From contig CAMOOX010000014.1 of assembly GCA_946621875.1 (NCBI GenBank), positions 1 through 28,958 on the forward strand: a DNA stretch of 28,958 nucleotides, written 5' to 3'. The position numbers and the translations under genes were made by a program. The notes under the pieces are model-generated. The model ran no database searches and was not told where the DNA came from. It saw only the letters and a program-made list of their open reading frames with translations. Shown here piece after piece: positions 18,044 through 26,203 of this stretch. The first letter of the stretch is position 1. Every line of letters starts with the position of its first letter. Source of the DNA: UBA1738 sp003453455 (GTDB lineage Bacteria > Bacillota > Clostridia > UBA1381).

Positions 18044-19402
18044 ATGCAGAGATTAGATGTTGAGGATATACTTAAAGCCACAAACGGACAGCTTATTTGC
18101 GGAGAACCTGATTTTGTCATTTCCGAAATAACAACAGATTCGAGAAAAGCAGGAGTAAATATGCTGTTTGTTCCGCTTGTCGGCGAAAATAACGATGCAC
18201 ACGATTATATCGGAAATGCTTTTGAGAATGGCGCAAGCGTTGTTATCACACATAGAGATATACCGCCGAGGAACGATAAAAGTATAATAAGGGTGCAGGA
18301 CACGCGGACTGCTCTTGGCGATATTGCGCGGTTTTATAAGGAAAAATACAATCTCCCGACTGTTGCGGTTACGGGAAGTGTCGGAAAAACCACTACAAAG
18401 GATATGATTTCCTCTGTCCTTACGATGAAGTATAATACTGTAAAAACCCAGGGGAATTACAATAATGACATAGGCTTGCCGCTTACCGTTTTCAGGCTGG
18501 AACATAAGCATGAAGCGGTGGTTTTGGAAATGGGTATGTCACATTTTGGTGAAATACATTATCTTGCGTCCATTGCAAAACCCAATATTGCGGTAATAAC
18601 AAATATAGGTATGTCGCATATAGAAAATCTCGGCTCCCGTGAAAATATTTATCGCTCAAAGATGCAGATTTGCGACTTTTTTGACGAAAACGGACTTTTG
18701 ATAGCGAATGGTGATGATGAATTTCTGCAAAAAAAGCAGGAGGGCATTAAAACAATAACATACGGAATAGAAAATAAGGCTTGTGATTTGGTTGCGGAAA
18801 ATGTTGAAAATTTAGGTATGGACGGCAGCCGTTTCACAGTTTTGATAGATGGGGAAAACTACGAAATTACAGTAAAGACGCCAGGTGTTCATAATGTATA
18901 TAACGCCCTTGCATCAATTTGTGTAGGGCGCGCTATGGGCGTTTCTATGCAGGATATTATTGACGGAATACGAGAGTTCCAGCTTACAAATATGCGTATG
19001 GAAATTAAGCATTTTGGAGATTTAACGGTAATTGATGATTGCTATAACGCAGCCCCCGATTCCATAAAAGCGGCTCTTTCGGTTTTAAAAGACGCAAAAT
19101 CTGCGCGAAAAATTGCCGTTTTGGGCGATGTTTTGGAGATGGGCGGTTTTGCGGAGACGGAGCTTTATGAAATAGGCAAGAATATGCGGAATATTGACGC
19201 ACTTATAACAGTTGGAAGTAATGCGCATTTTTTTGCAGACGGCGCGCAAAAAGCTGGAATACAGGTAATCAAAAAGTTTAAGACAACTGATGAAGCTATA
19301 TCCTTTTTAGATGGATTTTTAAGAAGCGGCGACACCGTTTTGGTAAAAGCATCGCGCGGTATGCATTTTGAAAAAATTGTCGAGGCTTTGGCGGAAAGGT
19401 AG
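18044..19402 (+). CDS. murF: UDP-N-acetylmuramoyl-tripeptide--D-alanyl-D-alanine ligase MurF
   Basis: MurF adds D-Ala-D-Ala to UDP-MurNAc-tripeptide, finishing the cytoplasmic pentapeptide precursor. The 452-residue protein shows the N-terminal substrate region with ITTDSRKA, the ATP loop TGSVGKTTTKD, the family marker KTQGNYNNDIGLPLT, VLEMGMSHFGEI and the C-terminal DDCYNAAPDSIKAAL. Length and order are normal. It starts one base after the murE stop, with GGAGA inside the murE end acting as ribosome binding site, and is followed 6 bases later by mraY. Confidence 0.97.
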   Translation: MQRLDVEDILKATNGQLICGEPDFVISEITTDSRKAGVNMLFVPLVGENNDAHDYIGNAFENGASVVITHRDIPPRNDKSIIRVQDTRTALGDIARFYKEKYNLPTVAVTGSVGKTTTKDMISSVLTMKYNTVKTQGNYNNDIGLPLTVFRLEHKHEAVVLEMGMSHFGEIHYLASIAKPNIAVITNIGMSHIENLGSRENIYRSKMQICDFFDENGLLIANGDDEFLQKKQEGIKTITYGIENKACDLVAENVENLGMDGSRFTVLIDGENYEITVKTPGVHNVYNALASICVGRAMGVSMQDIIDGIREFQLTNMRMEIKHFGDLTVIDDCYNAAPDSIKAALSVLKDAKSARKIAVLGDVLEMGGFAETELYEIGKNMRNIDALITVGSNAHFFADGAQKAGIQVIKKFKTTDEAISFLDGFLRSGDTVLVKASRGMHFEKIVEALAER

Positions 19403-19408
19403 AAAACA

Positions 19409-20428
19409 ATGGGATTTTTAGTTGATACAGCGGAAAAAATGACAGGCAGTGTGTGGCTCAGCATTATGCCCCTTTTAGTATCCTTTGCGGTTACGGCGCT
19501 TATTTCACCGATTTTAATACCCTGGCTTAAAAAACTGAAATTCGGACAAGAAATTTTGGAAATAGGTCCAAATTGGCATAAAAGCAAGTCAGGAACTCCT
19601 ACCATGGGCGGAATTGCATTTATTTCAGGCATATTTACTGCAATAATTTTGGCGCTTTTCGTAAAATGCGACCTGCCGCTTTTAATGATGCTTTTAATAT
19701 CGCTTGGATTCGGTATAATCGGCTTTACAGATGACTATATAAAAGTTGTGAAAAAACGGAATTTAGGTCTTACGGCAAGACAAAAATTCCTTTTGCAGAC
19801 AATTCTTGCGGTAATATATGTAGTTGTGCTTGCAAAAACGGGGAATTTGAACAACCACATAATTATTCCATTTATGAGTAAAACAGTGGAAATGCCTTGG
19901 ATTTTATATACGCTGCTTGTGCTTTTTGTGGTGACGGGTACGGTAAATGCTGTAAACTTAACTGACGGTATAGACGGACTTGCAACAAGTATAACTGCTT
20001 TTGTTTCGCTGTTTTTCGTTATATCAGCCGTCCTCTTTTCGGATTTGGATTCTATGTGGTATGCGCTTGCTGTTTTGGGTGGTTGTATGGCGTTTTTGAT
20101 ATTTAATGCACACCCTGCAAAAATGTTTATGGGTGATACAGGCTCACTGTTTTTAGGTGGAAGCATTTCGGTACTTGCAGTCGGACTTAAAATGCCGCTT
20201 ATACTGATAATTGTGGGATTTGTTTACCTTTTTGAAACACTTTCGGTTATCATACAGGTCACGAGTTTTAAGCTGACAGGGAAGAGAGTTTTCAAAATGA
20301 CGCCGATACATCATCATTTTGAGATGTGCGGTTGGAAAGAAAATAAAATAGTAGGCGTATTTACGGCGGTTACGATTTTGTTGTGTATAATAGGGATAGC
20401 GGCGGTACTGCCGTATGCAGGTGTTTGA
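19409..20428 (+). CDS. mraY: Phospho-N-acetylmuramoyl-pentapeptide-transferase MraY
   Basis: MraY is a membrane enzyme that joins phospho-MurNAc-pentapeptide to undecaprenyl phosphate, giving lipid I. The 339-residue protein has about ten hydrophobic segments and every signature loop: GTPTMGG (62-68), the Mg-binding FTDDY with Asp108 and Asp109, NLTDGIDG (183-190), MGDTGS (241-246) and the PIHHHFE loop with His301-303. The ATG at 19409 follows murF by 6 bases. The next gene is ftsW, only 18 bases on, so murD, which commonly sits here in Bacillota, is not present. Confidence 0.97.
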   Translation: MGFLVDTAEKMTGSVWLSIMPLLVSFAVTALISPILIPWLKKLKFGQEILEIGPNWHKSKSGTPTMGGIAFISGIFTAIILALFVKCDLPLLMMLLISLGFGIIGFTDDYIKVVKKRNLGLTARQKFLLQTILAVIYVVVLAKTGNLNNHIIIPFMSKTVEMPWILYTLLVLFVVTGTVNAVNLTDGIDGLATSITAFVSLFFVISAVLFSDLDSMWYALAVLGGCMAFLIFNAHPAKMFMGDTGSLFLGGSISVLAVGLKMPLILIIVGFVYLFETLSVIIQVTSFKLTGKRVFKMTPIHHHFEMCGWKENKIVGVFTAVTILLCIIGIAAVLPYAGV

Positions 20429-20446
20429 TAAAGAGGGGGTAAAAAG

Positions 20447-21670
20447 GTGGCGATAAAGGCTCTTCATTCAGATAATCCGCCTAAAAAGAGTGCCAAAGGG
20501 GGCAGAAAAAAGGCGGTCAAAAAAAAGAATAACAGAAAAAACAGCATTTTATCAGCAATACGCAAGCGTTCAAACAGCATTGGCGAGATAGACTATACCT
20601 TTTTGCTTCTTACAGTTGTTCTGACAATAATAGGGCTCGTTATGCTGCTTTCAGCATCAACGCCTGCGGCTAATATAAAATTTGGAAAAAGCTACTATTT
20701 TTTTATACGCCAATTCATTTTTACGGCTTTGGGAATAGTATTTATGTATGCTATTTCCTTTATTGATTATCATACCTATAAAAAATATGCAAATGTTGGC
20801 ATTTTGGTCGGCATAGTGCTTTTAATACTTGTTCTTATACCGCATATCGGTATAGAGAGAAACGGCTCACGGCGCTGGATAAGTCTTGGCTTTACAGATT
20901 TTCAGCCGACAGAGCTTGTTAAGTTTTTAATAGCGTTGTTCTTTGCGTCGAGCATATCGGAAAGGCGGTACGACCTTACTAAATTTGAGGGACTTATGAA
21001 ATACGGACTTTGGCTACTTGCGATAGTCGCACCTATTATGCTTGAAACACATTTAAGCGGTGCGATAGTTATAGCAGGTATAGCAATATGCCTTTTAATT
21101 ATCGGCGGAGCAAGTATGAAATATGTTTTTTTGGGCGGCGCGGCACTCTTGGGAGGCGGAACGGCGGTTGCGCTATTGATACCGTCACGAGCTGCAAGAC
21201 TGATAAGCTTCTTGCACCCATTTGACGACCCACAGGGAAGGGGATATCAGATAATTCAGTCACTTTATGCCATTGGCTCCGGCGGAGTTTTCGGAAGAGG
21301 TTTAGGTCAGAGTATGCAAAAATATTCCTATCTTCCCGAACCGTATAACGATTTCATTTTTTCCATTGTAAGCGAAGAATTGGGCTTTGTTGGTGCGGTA
21401 TTTATAATACTTTTATTTGCAGGTCTTGTAATACGGGGCATAAAAATTGCGCTTGAAGCACCTGATGCTTTTGGGATGCTTTTGACAATAGGAATAATGT
21501 CACAGATTGCAATACAGACAATTTTAAATGTTGCGGTAGTCACATCATCTGTGCCGAATACGGGTGTAACGCTTCCGTTTTTCAGCTATGGCGGAACGGC
21601 AATGATGATGCTTTTAATGGAAATGGGCGTAGTGCTTAATGTATCGAGAAATGCACGAAATCGGCTTTAA
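20447..21670 (+). CDS. ftsW: FtsW/SpoVE peptidoglycan glycosyltransferase (SEDS family)
   Basis: SEDS proteins polymerise lipid II into glycan strands together with a class B penicillin-binding protein, here most likely the product of the upstream spoVD/ftsI-type gene. The 407 residues hold a very basic cytoplasmic tail (residues 1-45, many Lys and Arg) and about ten membrane segments. Conserved stretches are GLVMLLSAS, the FQPTELVK loop, the HPFDDPQGRGYQ extracellular loop, EPYNDFIFS and the C-terminal GVTLPFFSYGGT. The start is GTG 20447 with AGAGGGGG 7 bases upstream. FtsW (division) and SpoVE (cortex) cannot be separated without the rest of the genome; I use ftsW for the cluster position. 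murG follows after 16 bases. Confidence 0.9.
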   Translation: MAIKALHSDNPPKKSAKGGRKKAVKKKNNRKNSILSAIRKRSNSIGEIDYTFLLLTVVLTIIGLVMLLSASTPAANIKFGKSYYFFIRQFIFTALGIVFMYAISFIDYHTYKKYANVGILVGIVLLILVLIPHIGIERNGSRRWISLGFTDFQPTELVKFLIALFFASSISERRYDLTKFEGLMKYGLWLLAIVAPIMLETHLSGAIVIAGIAICLLIIGGASMKYVFLGGAALLGGGTAVALLIPSRAARLISFLHPFDDPQGRGYQIIQSLYAIGSGGVFGRGLGQSMQKYSYLPEPYNDFIFSIVSEELGFVGAVFIILLFAGLVIRGIKIALEAPDAFGMLLTIGIMSQIAIQTILNVAVVTSSVPNTGVTLPFFSYGGTAMMMLLMEMGVVLNVSRNARNRL

Positions 21671-21686
21671 ATGAAAGGGAACAAAT

Positions 21687-22784
21687 ATGAAAATTATTTT
21701 TGCAGGCGGCGGAACGGCAGGACATATAAATCCTGCCATTTCAATTTCTAACTATATTAAAGAGCGTGATGATAATTTTGAGGCACTCTTTATCGGAACT
21801 GAGAGAGGCCTTGAAAAAAAACTTGTCCCAAAGGCAGGATATAACATAAAATATGTGGATGTGTGCGGACTTGACAGGAAAAATCTTTTAAAAAATGTGT
21901 CGGTGCTTATGAAACTTCAAAAGGCAAAACGCGACTGTATAAAAATTTTGAAAGATTTTGCGCCTGATGCGGTTGTGTGCACAGGCGGCTATGTGTCAGG
22001 ACCTGTAATGATGGCGGCGCATAAGCTTGGAATACCGTCTTTAATTCACGAACAGAATGTATATCCCGGATTTACGGTAAAAGGTTCGCAAGAGTTTGCG
22101 TCCTTTGTTGCCATAAGCTTTGATGAAACAAAGGAACACTTAAAATGCAAGGGAAAATGCGTTGTTACGGGAAATCCGATACGCGAGGAGCTTTTGCATA
22201 CCGATAAGGCGGCGGCAAGAAAAAAACTCGGTCTTTCCGATAAACCCTTTGTGCTTGTTTTTGGGGGAAGTTTAGGCGCTGCCAAAATAAATGAAACTAT
22301 GCTCGGGTTACTGAAAATGACAGACGGACACGATATGGACATACTTTTCGGCACGGGTGACAGAAATTATGAAAATATTTTAAAAAGGATTAAGGATGAG
22401 GGGATAAAACTCCCCGAAGGCACAAAAGTTGTACCTTATATCAATAATATGAATGAGGTTTTGGCGGCTTGCGATATTGTGGTGTCAAGAGCGGGCGCAA
22501 TAACTGTTTCGGAAATTGCGGCTGCAAAAAAACCGTCTGTTTTGATACCATCTCCCAATGTTGTAAGAAATCACCAGGAGCAGAATGCACGCGAATTTGA
22601 AAAAAATGGAGCAGCAAAGGTGATTACCGAAAATTGTTTGACATCGGAAATTTTGTATGATACAATTAAAAAAATGTTAGATGATAGCAAAAATCTGCAA
22701 AAAATGAGCGAAAATGCAGGAAAACTTGCTAAACGGGATGCACTTGCCAAGATTTATTCGCTTGTTTTGGAAATGGTGAGATAG
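21687..22784 (+). CDS. murG: UDP-GlcNAc:lipid I N-acetylglucosaminyltransferase MurG
   Basis: MurG is a peripheral inner-face membrane enzyme that adds GlcNAc to lipid I to make lipid II. The 365-residue GT-B protein has the N-terminal GGGTAGHINP loop (7-16), CTGGYVSGPV, IHEQNVYPG, the second-domain GGSLGA loop, SRAGAITVSEIAA and the donor-binding NHQEQNA. Length is normal. The ATG at 21687 is preceded by GAAAGGGA. It is the last recognised cell wall gene of the cluster; the next gene starts only 21 bases later. Confidence 0.97.
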   Translation: MKIIFAGGGTAGHINPAISISNYIKERDDNFEALFIGTERGLEKKLVPKAGYNIKYVDVCGLDRKNLLKNVSVLMKLQKAKRDCIKILKDFAPDAVVCTGGYVSGPVMMAAHKLGIPSLIHEQNVYPGFTVKGSQEFASFVAISFDETKEHLKCKGKCVVTGNPIREELLHTDKAAARKKLGLSDKPFVLVFGGSLGAAKINETMLGLLKMTDGHDMDILFGTGDRNYENILKRIKDEGIKLPEGTKVVPYINNMNEVLAACDIVVSRAGAITVSEIAAAKKPSVLIPSPNVVRNHQEQNAREFEKNGAAKVITENCLTSEILYDTIKKMLDDSKNLQKMSENAGKLAKRDALAKIYSLVLEMVR

Positions 22785-22805
22785 AGTCACAAAAGGAGGA
22801 AAACG

Positions 22806-24320
22806 GTGAAAAAAGCATTATCATTTGTGTTATCGTTATCATTGATTTTTCCTACATTATTAGGCATTGTATCGGCAAAAGCGGAAAACATACCTGCAAT
22901 CGGAATTGAAGGAAGTTTGTGTAAAGGTGAATCGCAAAAACATATGGGAGGATTTTTGCCCGATAAGCCTATGCAATTGGATGTATCGATTAAGTCTTCT
23001 TCAAGAGGAAGGTTCAACTTGAAGTCTGCGCCCACACAAAATGTATATGAGTACCTTGAAGAGCAGATGAAAAATCATGAGAAGAATATAGTTTTATACC
23101 CTACATATGAAGTCAGAGCATACTACGAATTTGATGAAGAAAAGCAGAGTACTTATATAAGTTTAGATAATTTTCATACAATATTGAGAACGGTACTGTT
23201 TAATAATTATGATATTTTAGTTTATGATAACCCGTATAATTGTAATATTGCGCAGGACAATGAGGGTAATTTGTATATAGGTAGTTTTTCGCCGGAATAT
23301 TACATATCGGAGGAGGACGAACAATCAGCAGTTGAAATGATGGACAATGAAATAAACAACTATCTTGAAGCTGTACGAGATATTCCTTCTAATGATGTTG
23401 TCGGTAAAATGGTTGTAATTCATGACCTTTTATGCGCAAATAATGTGTATGACACCGAGGGGCTGAATAATGAACAGACAAACGGTATTTCATGCAATTA
23501 TGCGCGTACGGCATACAATATGTTCGCCAATAATATGGGTGTTTGCCAGGGGTATGCTATGGCATTAAAGGCAATTTATGATAAACTGAATAAGGAACTG
23601 AAAGAGGAAAGAGGAACAACGGAGGAAATCATTGAAACTAGCTTTTGCAGTTCTGATAATATTGCGCATATTTGGAATGTAGTAAAAATTGACGGAAACT
23701 GGTATCATATTGACCTAACATGGGATGATATTGATTATAACGAAGAAACACCGATACAAAGTGCGTGGCACGGATATTTCTTAAAAACGGACAGCGAGTT
23801 TGCGTCAGACCATTTTAAGTATGACGGAAATGATCAGCCCATATATGACTGGGCTTTTTATACAAATCAAGAGGTGAACTGTTACGATAGTAAGTATTCA
23901 CAAGGACATATCTTCAATTTGAGATATGCATATCTGATATCGTACAGTGACGGAGCATATAACATAGACCTTGGATATACACTCCGCACAGACAGCACAC
24001 TTCTGACGGATATTCTTACAACAGATTCCTTTTTGTATGAATATAAACAAACAGAAGAGTCTGAACCTGTGGTATATAATGCGATAATGGTTTTTACAGA
24101 AGAACCTATTATAATCAGACAGATATTGACATCTTATGATGAAAATGGTGCATTAATGGCAAATAAGTGTGTAATTCCTGAAAACATGACTATTGGTGGC
24201 AGTTATAACTTTACGCCGCTAATCTATAATAACAGCTCGCCGTCAAGGGTATTTATCTGGTCGCCAGATAGTATTAAACCGCTTTGCCGCGCGATTTATG
24301 TGCCTGCGCTTGTTCAATAA
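22806..24320 (+). CDS. Secreted transglutaminase-like protein of unknown function
   Basis: I do not recognise this as a named gene. The 504 residues begin with a clear signal peptide (KK, then a hydrophobic stretch to about residue 22, likely cut near SAKA-EN). A papain-like transglutaminase core holds a complete predicted triad: Cys247 in GVCQGYA, His288 in AHIWN and Asp303 in YHIDLTWDD. It may be a protease, amidase or cross-linking enzyme acting outside the membrane; the substrate is unknown. A beta-rich C-terminal part ends with RVFIWSPDSIKPLCRA. The start is GTG 22806 with AAAGGAGG 6 bases upstream, 21 bases after murG, so it is probably part of the cell wall transcript. To the eye its codons are AT-richer than its neighbours, possibly later gain. 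A terminator-like hairpin follows. Confidence 0.8.
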   Translation: MKKALSFVLSLSLIFPTLLGIVSAKAENIPAIGIEGSLCKGESQKHMGGFLPDKPMQLDVSIKSSSRGRFNLKSAPTQNVYEYLEEQMKNHEKNIVLYPTYEVRAYYEFDEEKQSTYISLDNFHTILRTVLFNNYDILVYDNPYNCNIAQDNEGNLYIGSFSPEYYISEEDEQSAVEMMDNEINNYLEAVRDIPSNDVVGKMVVIHDLLCANNVYDTEGLNNEQTNGISCNYARTAYNMFANNMGVCQGYAMALKAIYDKLNKELKEERGTTEEIIETSFCSSDNIAHIWNVVKIDGNWYHIDLTWDDIDYNEETPIQSAWHGYFLKTDSEFASDHFKYDGNDQPIYDWAFYTNQEVNCYDSKYSQGHIFNLRYAYLISYSDGAYNIDLGYTLRTDSTLLTDILTTDSFLYEYKQTEESEPVVYNAIMVFTEEPIIIRQILTSYDENGALMANKCVIPENMTIGGSYNFTPLIYNNSSPSRVFIWSPDSIKPLCRAIYVPALVQ

Positions 24321-24325
24321 AATAA

Positions 24326-24356
24326 AAAGCTGTTTTGCTTTTAGCAAGACGGCTTT
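24326..24356 (+). terminator. Terminator-like hairpin after the transglutaminase-like gene
   Basis: AAAGCTGTTTTGC (24326-24338) pairs with GCAAGACGGCTTT (24344-24356) over 13 positions with two G-U pairs and a 5-base loop. The following ACTTTT is a weak T run, so read-through into the HAD gene is possible. It would close the mraZ-murG transcript. Confidence 0.6.
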
Positions 24357-24378
24357 ACTTTTAAAAACGGAGGAAGCA

Positions 24379-24870
24379 ATGTTTGAAAAATTTTACCCTG
24401 ATTTTCGGTTTAATTCAATAGATGATATATCTGCGGATTTTTTAAAAGAAAATAACATAAATTTTGCAGTGCTTGATATAGATAACACGCTTGTTAGCTA
24501 TAAAACGGCAAGCGCTGATAAAAGAGCAAGGAATTTCCTTGATATGCTCTTAAAAAACAGTATAAAGTTTGCATTTGTTTCAAATAATCATAAAAAAAGG
24601 GTGGAACTTTTTGCAAAAGATTTTAATGCACCGTTTGTAAGCAGTGCCTTAAAGCCGTTTTCGGTGGGTGTAAGGCGTGCCATGTCAAAAATGGGCGCAA
24701 AAAAAGAGGAAACGCTATTAGTTGGGGATCAGATTTTTACCGACATTTGCGCAGGCAAAAGGGCAGGGATTAAAACAGTCATGGTAAATCCCATTGAGGC
24801 AAAGGAAACGCCATTTTTCGGGTTTAAACGATATTTTGAACGCAAAGTTTTAAAAAATTACAAAGGATAG
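24379..24870 (+). CDS. yqeG: YqeG family HAD IIIA-type phosphatase
   Basis: This small HAD phosphatase resembles Bacillus YqeG and the Gep4-type phosphatidylglycerophosphate phosphatases; the physiological substrate in bacteria is not settled, and phosphatidylglycerol phosphate is one possibility. The 163-residue protein has all four HAD motifs: DIDNT with nucleophile Asp33 and acid Asp35, Ser68 in FVSNN, Lys92 in ALKPF, and GDQIFTD with Asp117. I start it at ATG 24379, since GGAGGA lies 4 bases before it. An in-frame extension to 24298 would run through the hairpin and overlap the previous gene. The next gene begins 9 bases after its stop. Confidence 0.88.
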   Translation: MFEKFYPDFRFNSIDDISADFLKENNINFAVLDIDNTLVSYKTASADKRARNFLDMLLKNSIKFAFVSNNHKKRVELFAKDFNAPFVSSALKPFSVGVRRAMSKMGAKKEETLLVGDQIFTDICAGKRAGIKTVMVNPIEAKETPFFGFKRYFERKVLKNYKG

Positions 24871-24879
24871 GAATTTAAT

Positions 24880-25746
24880 ATGCAAGCAATATTCGGAGTT
24901 GCTGGAAACAGCGACAGCTTTTATAAAGACGGAAATAAGGCATCTGAACAGATGCCCGGGTGGCTTTCTGATTTTGGGCTTGATGCGTATGAATATCAAT
25001 GCGGAAACGGCGTGCGGTGCGGACAGAAAACAGCTGAAAAGATTGCAGATGAGGCGCGGAAAAACGGCATAATTATGAGCGTTCACTCGCCGTATTACAT
25101 CAATCTTGCCACAAATGACGAGCAAAAACGCATGGGAAGCGTTAATTATATTTTGCAGTCGGCAAAGCTTGCCGTGTATTTAGGCGGTGAGCGCGTTGTT
25201 GTACATAGCGGCGCTTTATGCGGACTTTCACGCAATGAGGCGCTTTCTTATGCAAAAAAAACGCTTGCCATAGCGCGTGAAAAAATGCTTGAAAACGGAC
25301 TTCAAAATATTCGTCTTTGTATTGAAACAATGGGCAAAATCAATCAGCTGGGCGACTTATATGAAGTTATGGAGCTTTGTAGAATTGATGACAGCTTCCT
25401 GCCGTGTATAGATTTTGGGCATTTGAATGCAAGAACTCTTGGCGGACTTAAAACGGTTTCTGATTTTGCGGTAATATTCGACGAAATAAAAAATAAGCTT
25501 GGTGAGGAAAGAGAAAAAGTTTTCCATAGCCATTTCAGCAAGATTGAGTTTACAGCAGGAGGAGAAAAGAAACACCTGACCTTTGCCGACACCGTATATG
25601 GCCCTGAATTTGAGCCGGTGGCGGAAATTATAGCAAAAAGAAATCTTGCTCCTACAATAATATGCGAATCAAGCGGAACACAAGCAGAGGATTCGCTCAC
25701 AATGAAGAAAATTTACGAAAATACCAAAAAAATGTTGACATTGTAG
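24880..25746 (+). CDS. Endonuclease IV-like TIM barrel protein (AP endonuclease 2 family)
   Basis: The 288-residue protein belongs to the TIM barrel family that contains endonuclease IV (abasic site cleavage) and sugar isomerases. Lined up by motif with E. coli Nfo, the metal ligands present are His69 (HSPYYINLA), His109 (VVHSG), Glu149 (CIETMG), Asp178 and His181 (CIDFGHLNA), a His at 216 or 218, His232 and Glu263 (ICESS). The Nfo DRH motif reads KKH here (230-232), so one Asp ligand is replaced by Lys. It may still be an abasic endonuclease, or a related hydrolase or isomerase. It starts at ATG 24880, 9 bases after yqeG, with AAAGGATAG upstream. Its last codons overlap the promoter of rplU. 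Confidence 0.75.
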   Translation: MQAIFGVAGNSDSFYKDGNKASEQMPGWLSDFGLDAYEYQCGNGVRCGQKTAEKIADEARKNGIIMSVHSPYYINLATNDEQKRMGSVNYILQSAKLAVYLGGERVVVHSGALCGLSRNEALSYAKKTLAIAREKMLENGLQNIRLCIETMGKINQLGDLYEVMELCRIDDSFLPCIDFGHLNARTLGGLKTVSDFAVIFDEIKNKLGEEREKVFHSHFSKIEFTAGGEKKHLTFADTVYGPEFEPVAEIIAKRNLAPTIICESSGTQAEDSLTMKKIYENTKKMLTL

Positions 25747-25763
25747 ATTTTTCGTGGTATAAT
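25735..25763 (+). promoter_or_regulatory. Perfect consensus promoter of rplU-rpmA
   Basis: TTGACA (25735-25740) and TATAAT (25758-25763) match the housekeeping sigma consensus at all 12 positions with a 17-base spacer. The -35 lies inside the last codons of the preceding gene. Transcription would start near 25770, at the 5' edge of the L21 leader. Confidence 0.9.
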
Positions 25764-25767
25764 TTTT

Positions 25768-25848
25768 CGGTATCCGCATGATAGCTCGGTTATAAATCCC
25801 TTTTGGGTACCGACATCGGCGTGACTTCATGTTATAAGGAGGTGTAAC
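25768..25848 (+). ncRNA. Ribosomal protein L21 leader (autoregulatory 5' UTR)
   Basis: The stretch between the promoter and rplU resembles the L21 leader family of Bacillota (Rfam ribosomal L21 leader). A closing stem pairs CGGTATCC (25768-25775) with GGGTACCG (25805-25812). It is followed by the conserved-looking CCGACATCGGCGTGAC and ATGTTATAAGGAGGTG, which includes the rplU ribosome binding site. These leaders are thought to bind L21 and control the operon. The match is from memory of the family, not from a covariance search. Confidence 0.75.
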
Positions 25849-25851
25849 ACT

Positions 25852-26163
25852 ATGTACGCAATTTTTGAGACAGGCGGAAAGCAGTATAAGGTTGAAGAAG
25901 GCAGCGTTATATTTGTTGAAAAGCTTGACGCTCCTGAGGGTGAGACTGTTACTTTTGACAAGGTTTTGGCAACAGGCGACGGTGAGACCGCAAACTTCGG
26001 AGCACCTGTAATTAGCGGTGCAAAGGTAACTGCAAAAGTTTTAAAACAGGGTAAGGCTAAAAAGATTTATGTCTTCAAAATGAAGAGAAAAAAGAACGAG
26101 CGTTCTAAAAAAGGTCACAGACAGCCTTATACAAAATTGACTATCGAATCTATCAATGCTTAA
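25852..26163 (+). CDS. rplU: 50S ribosomal protein bL21
   Basis: bL21 binds 23S rRNA in the large subunit. The 103-residue protein starts MYAIFETGGKQYKVEEG and contains the basic KIYVFKMKRKKNERSKKGHRQ region, both diagnostic. The ATG at 25852 has AAGGAGGTG 7 bases upstream. It is followed by rpmA with only a 40-base gap. In most Bacillota this gap holds the prp (ysxB) cysteine protease gene, which is not here. Confidence 0.98.
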   Translation: MYAIFETGGKQYKVEEGSVIFVEKLDAPEGETVTFDKVLATGDGETANFGAPVISGAKVTAKVLKQGKAKKIYVFKMKRKKNERSKKGHRQPYTKLTIESINA

Positions 26164-26203
26164 TCAGCATATTAAATCAAACTGAAAGCTGAGGTGTTAT
26201 TAA

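Noticed and set aside
24298..24378. Upstream extension of yqeG
   Set aside because: It translates the terminator hairpin and overlaps the previous gene; the ATG at 24379 follows GGAGGA and begins the conserved YqeG sequence.
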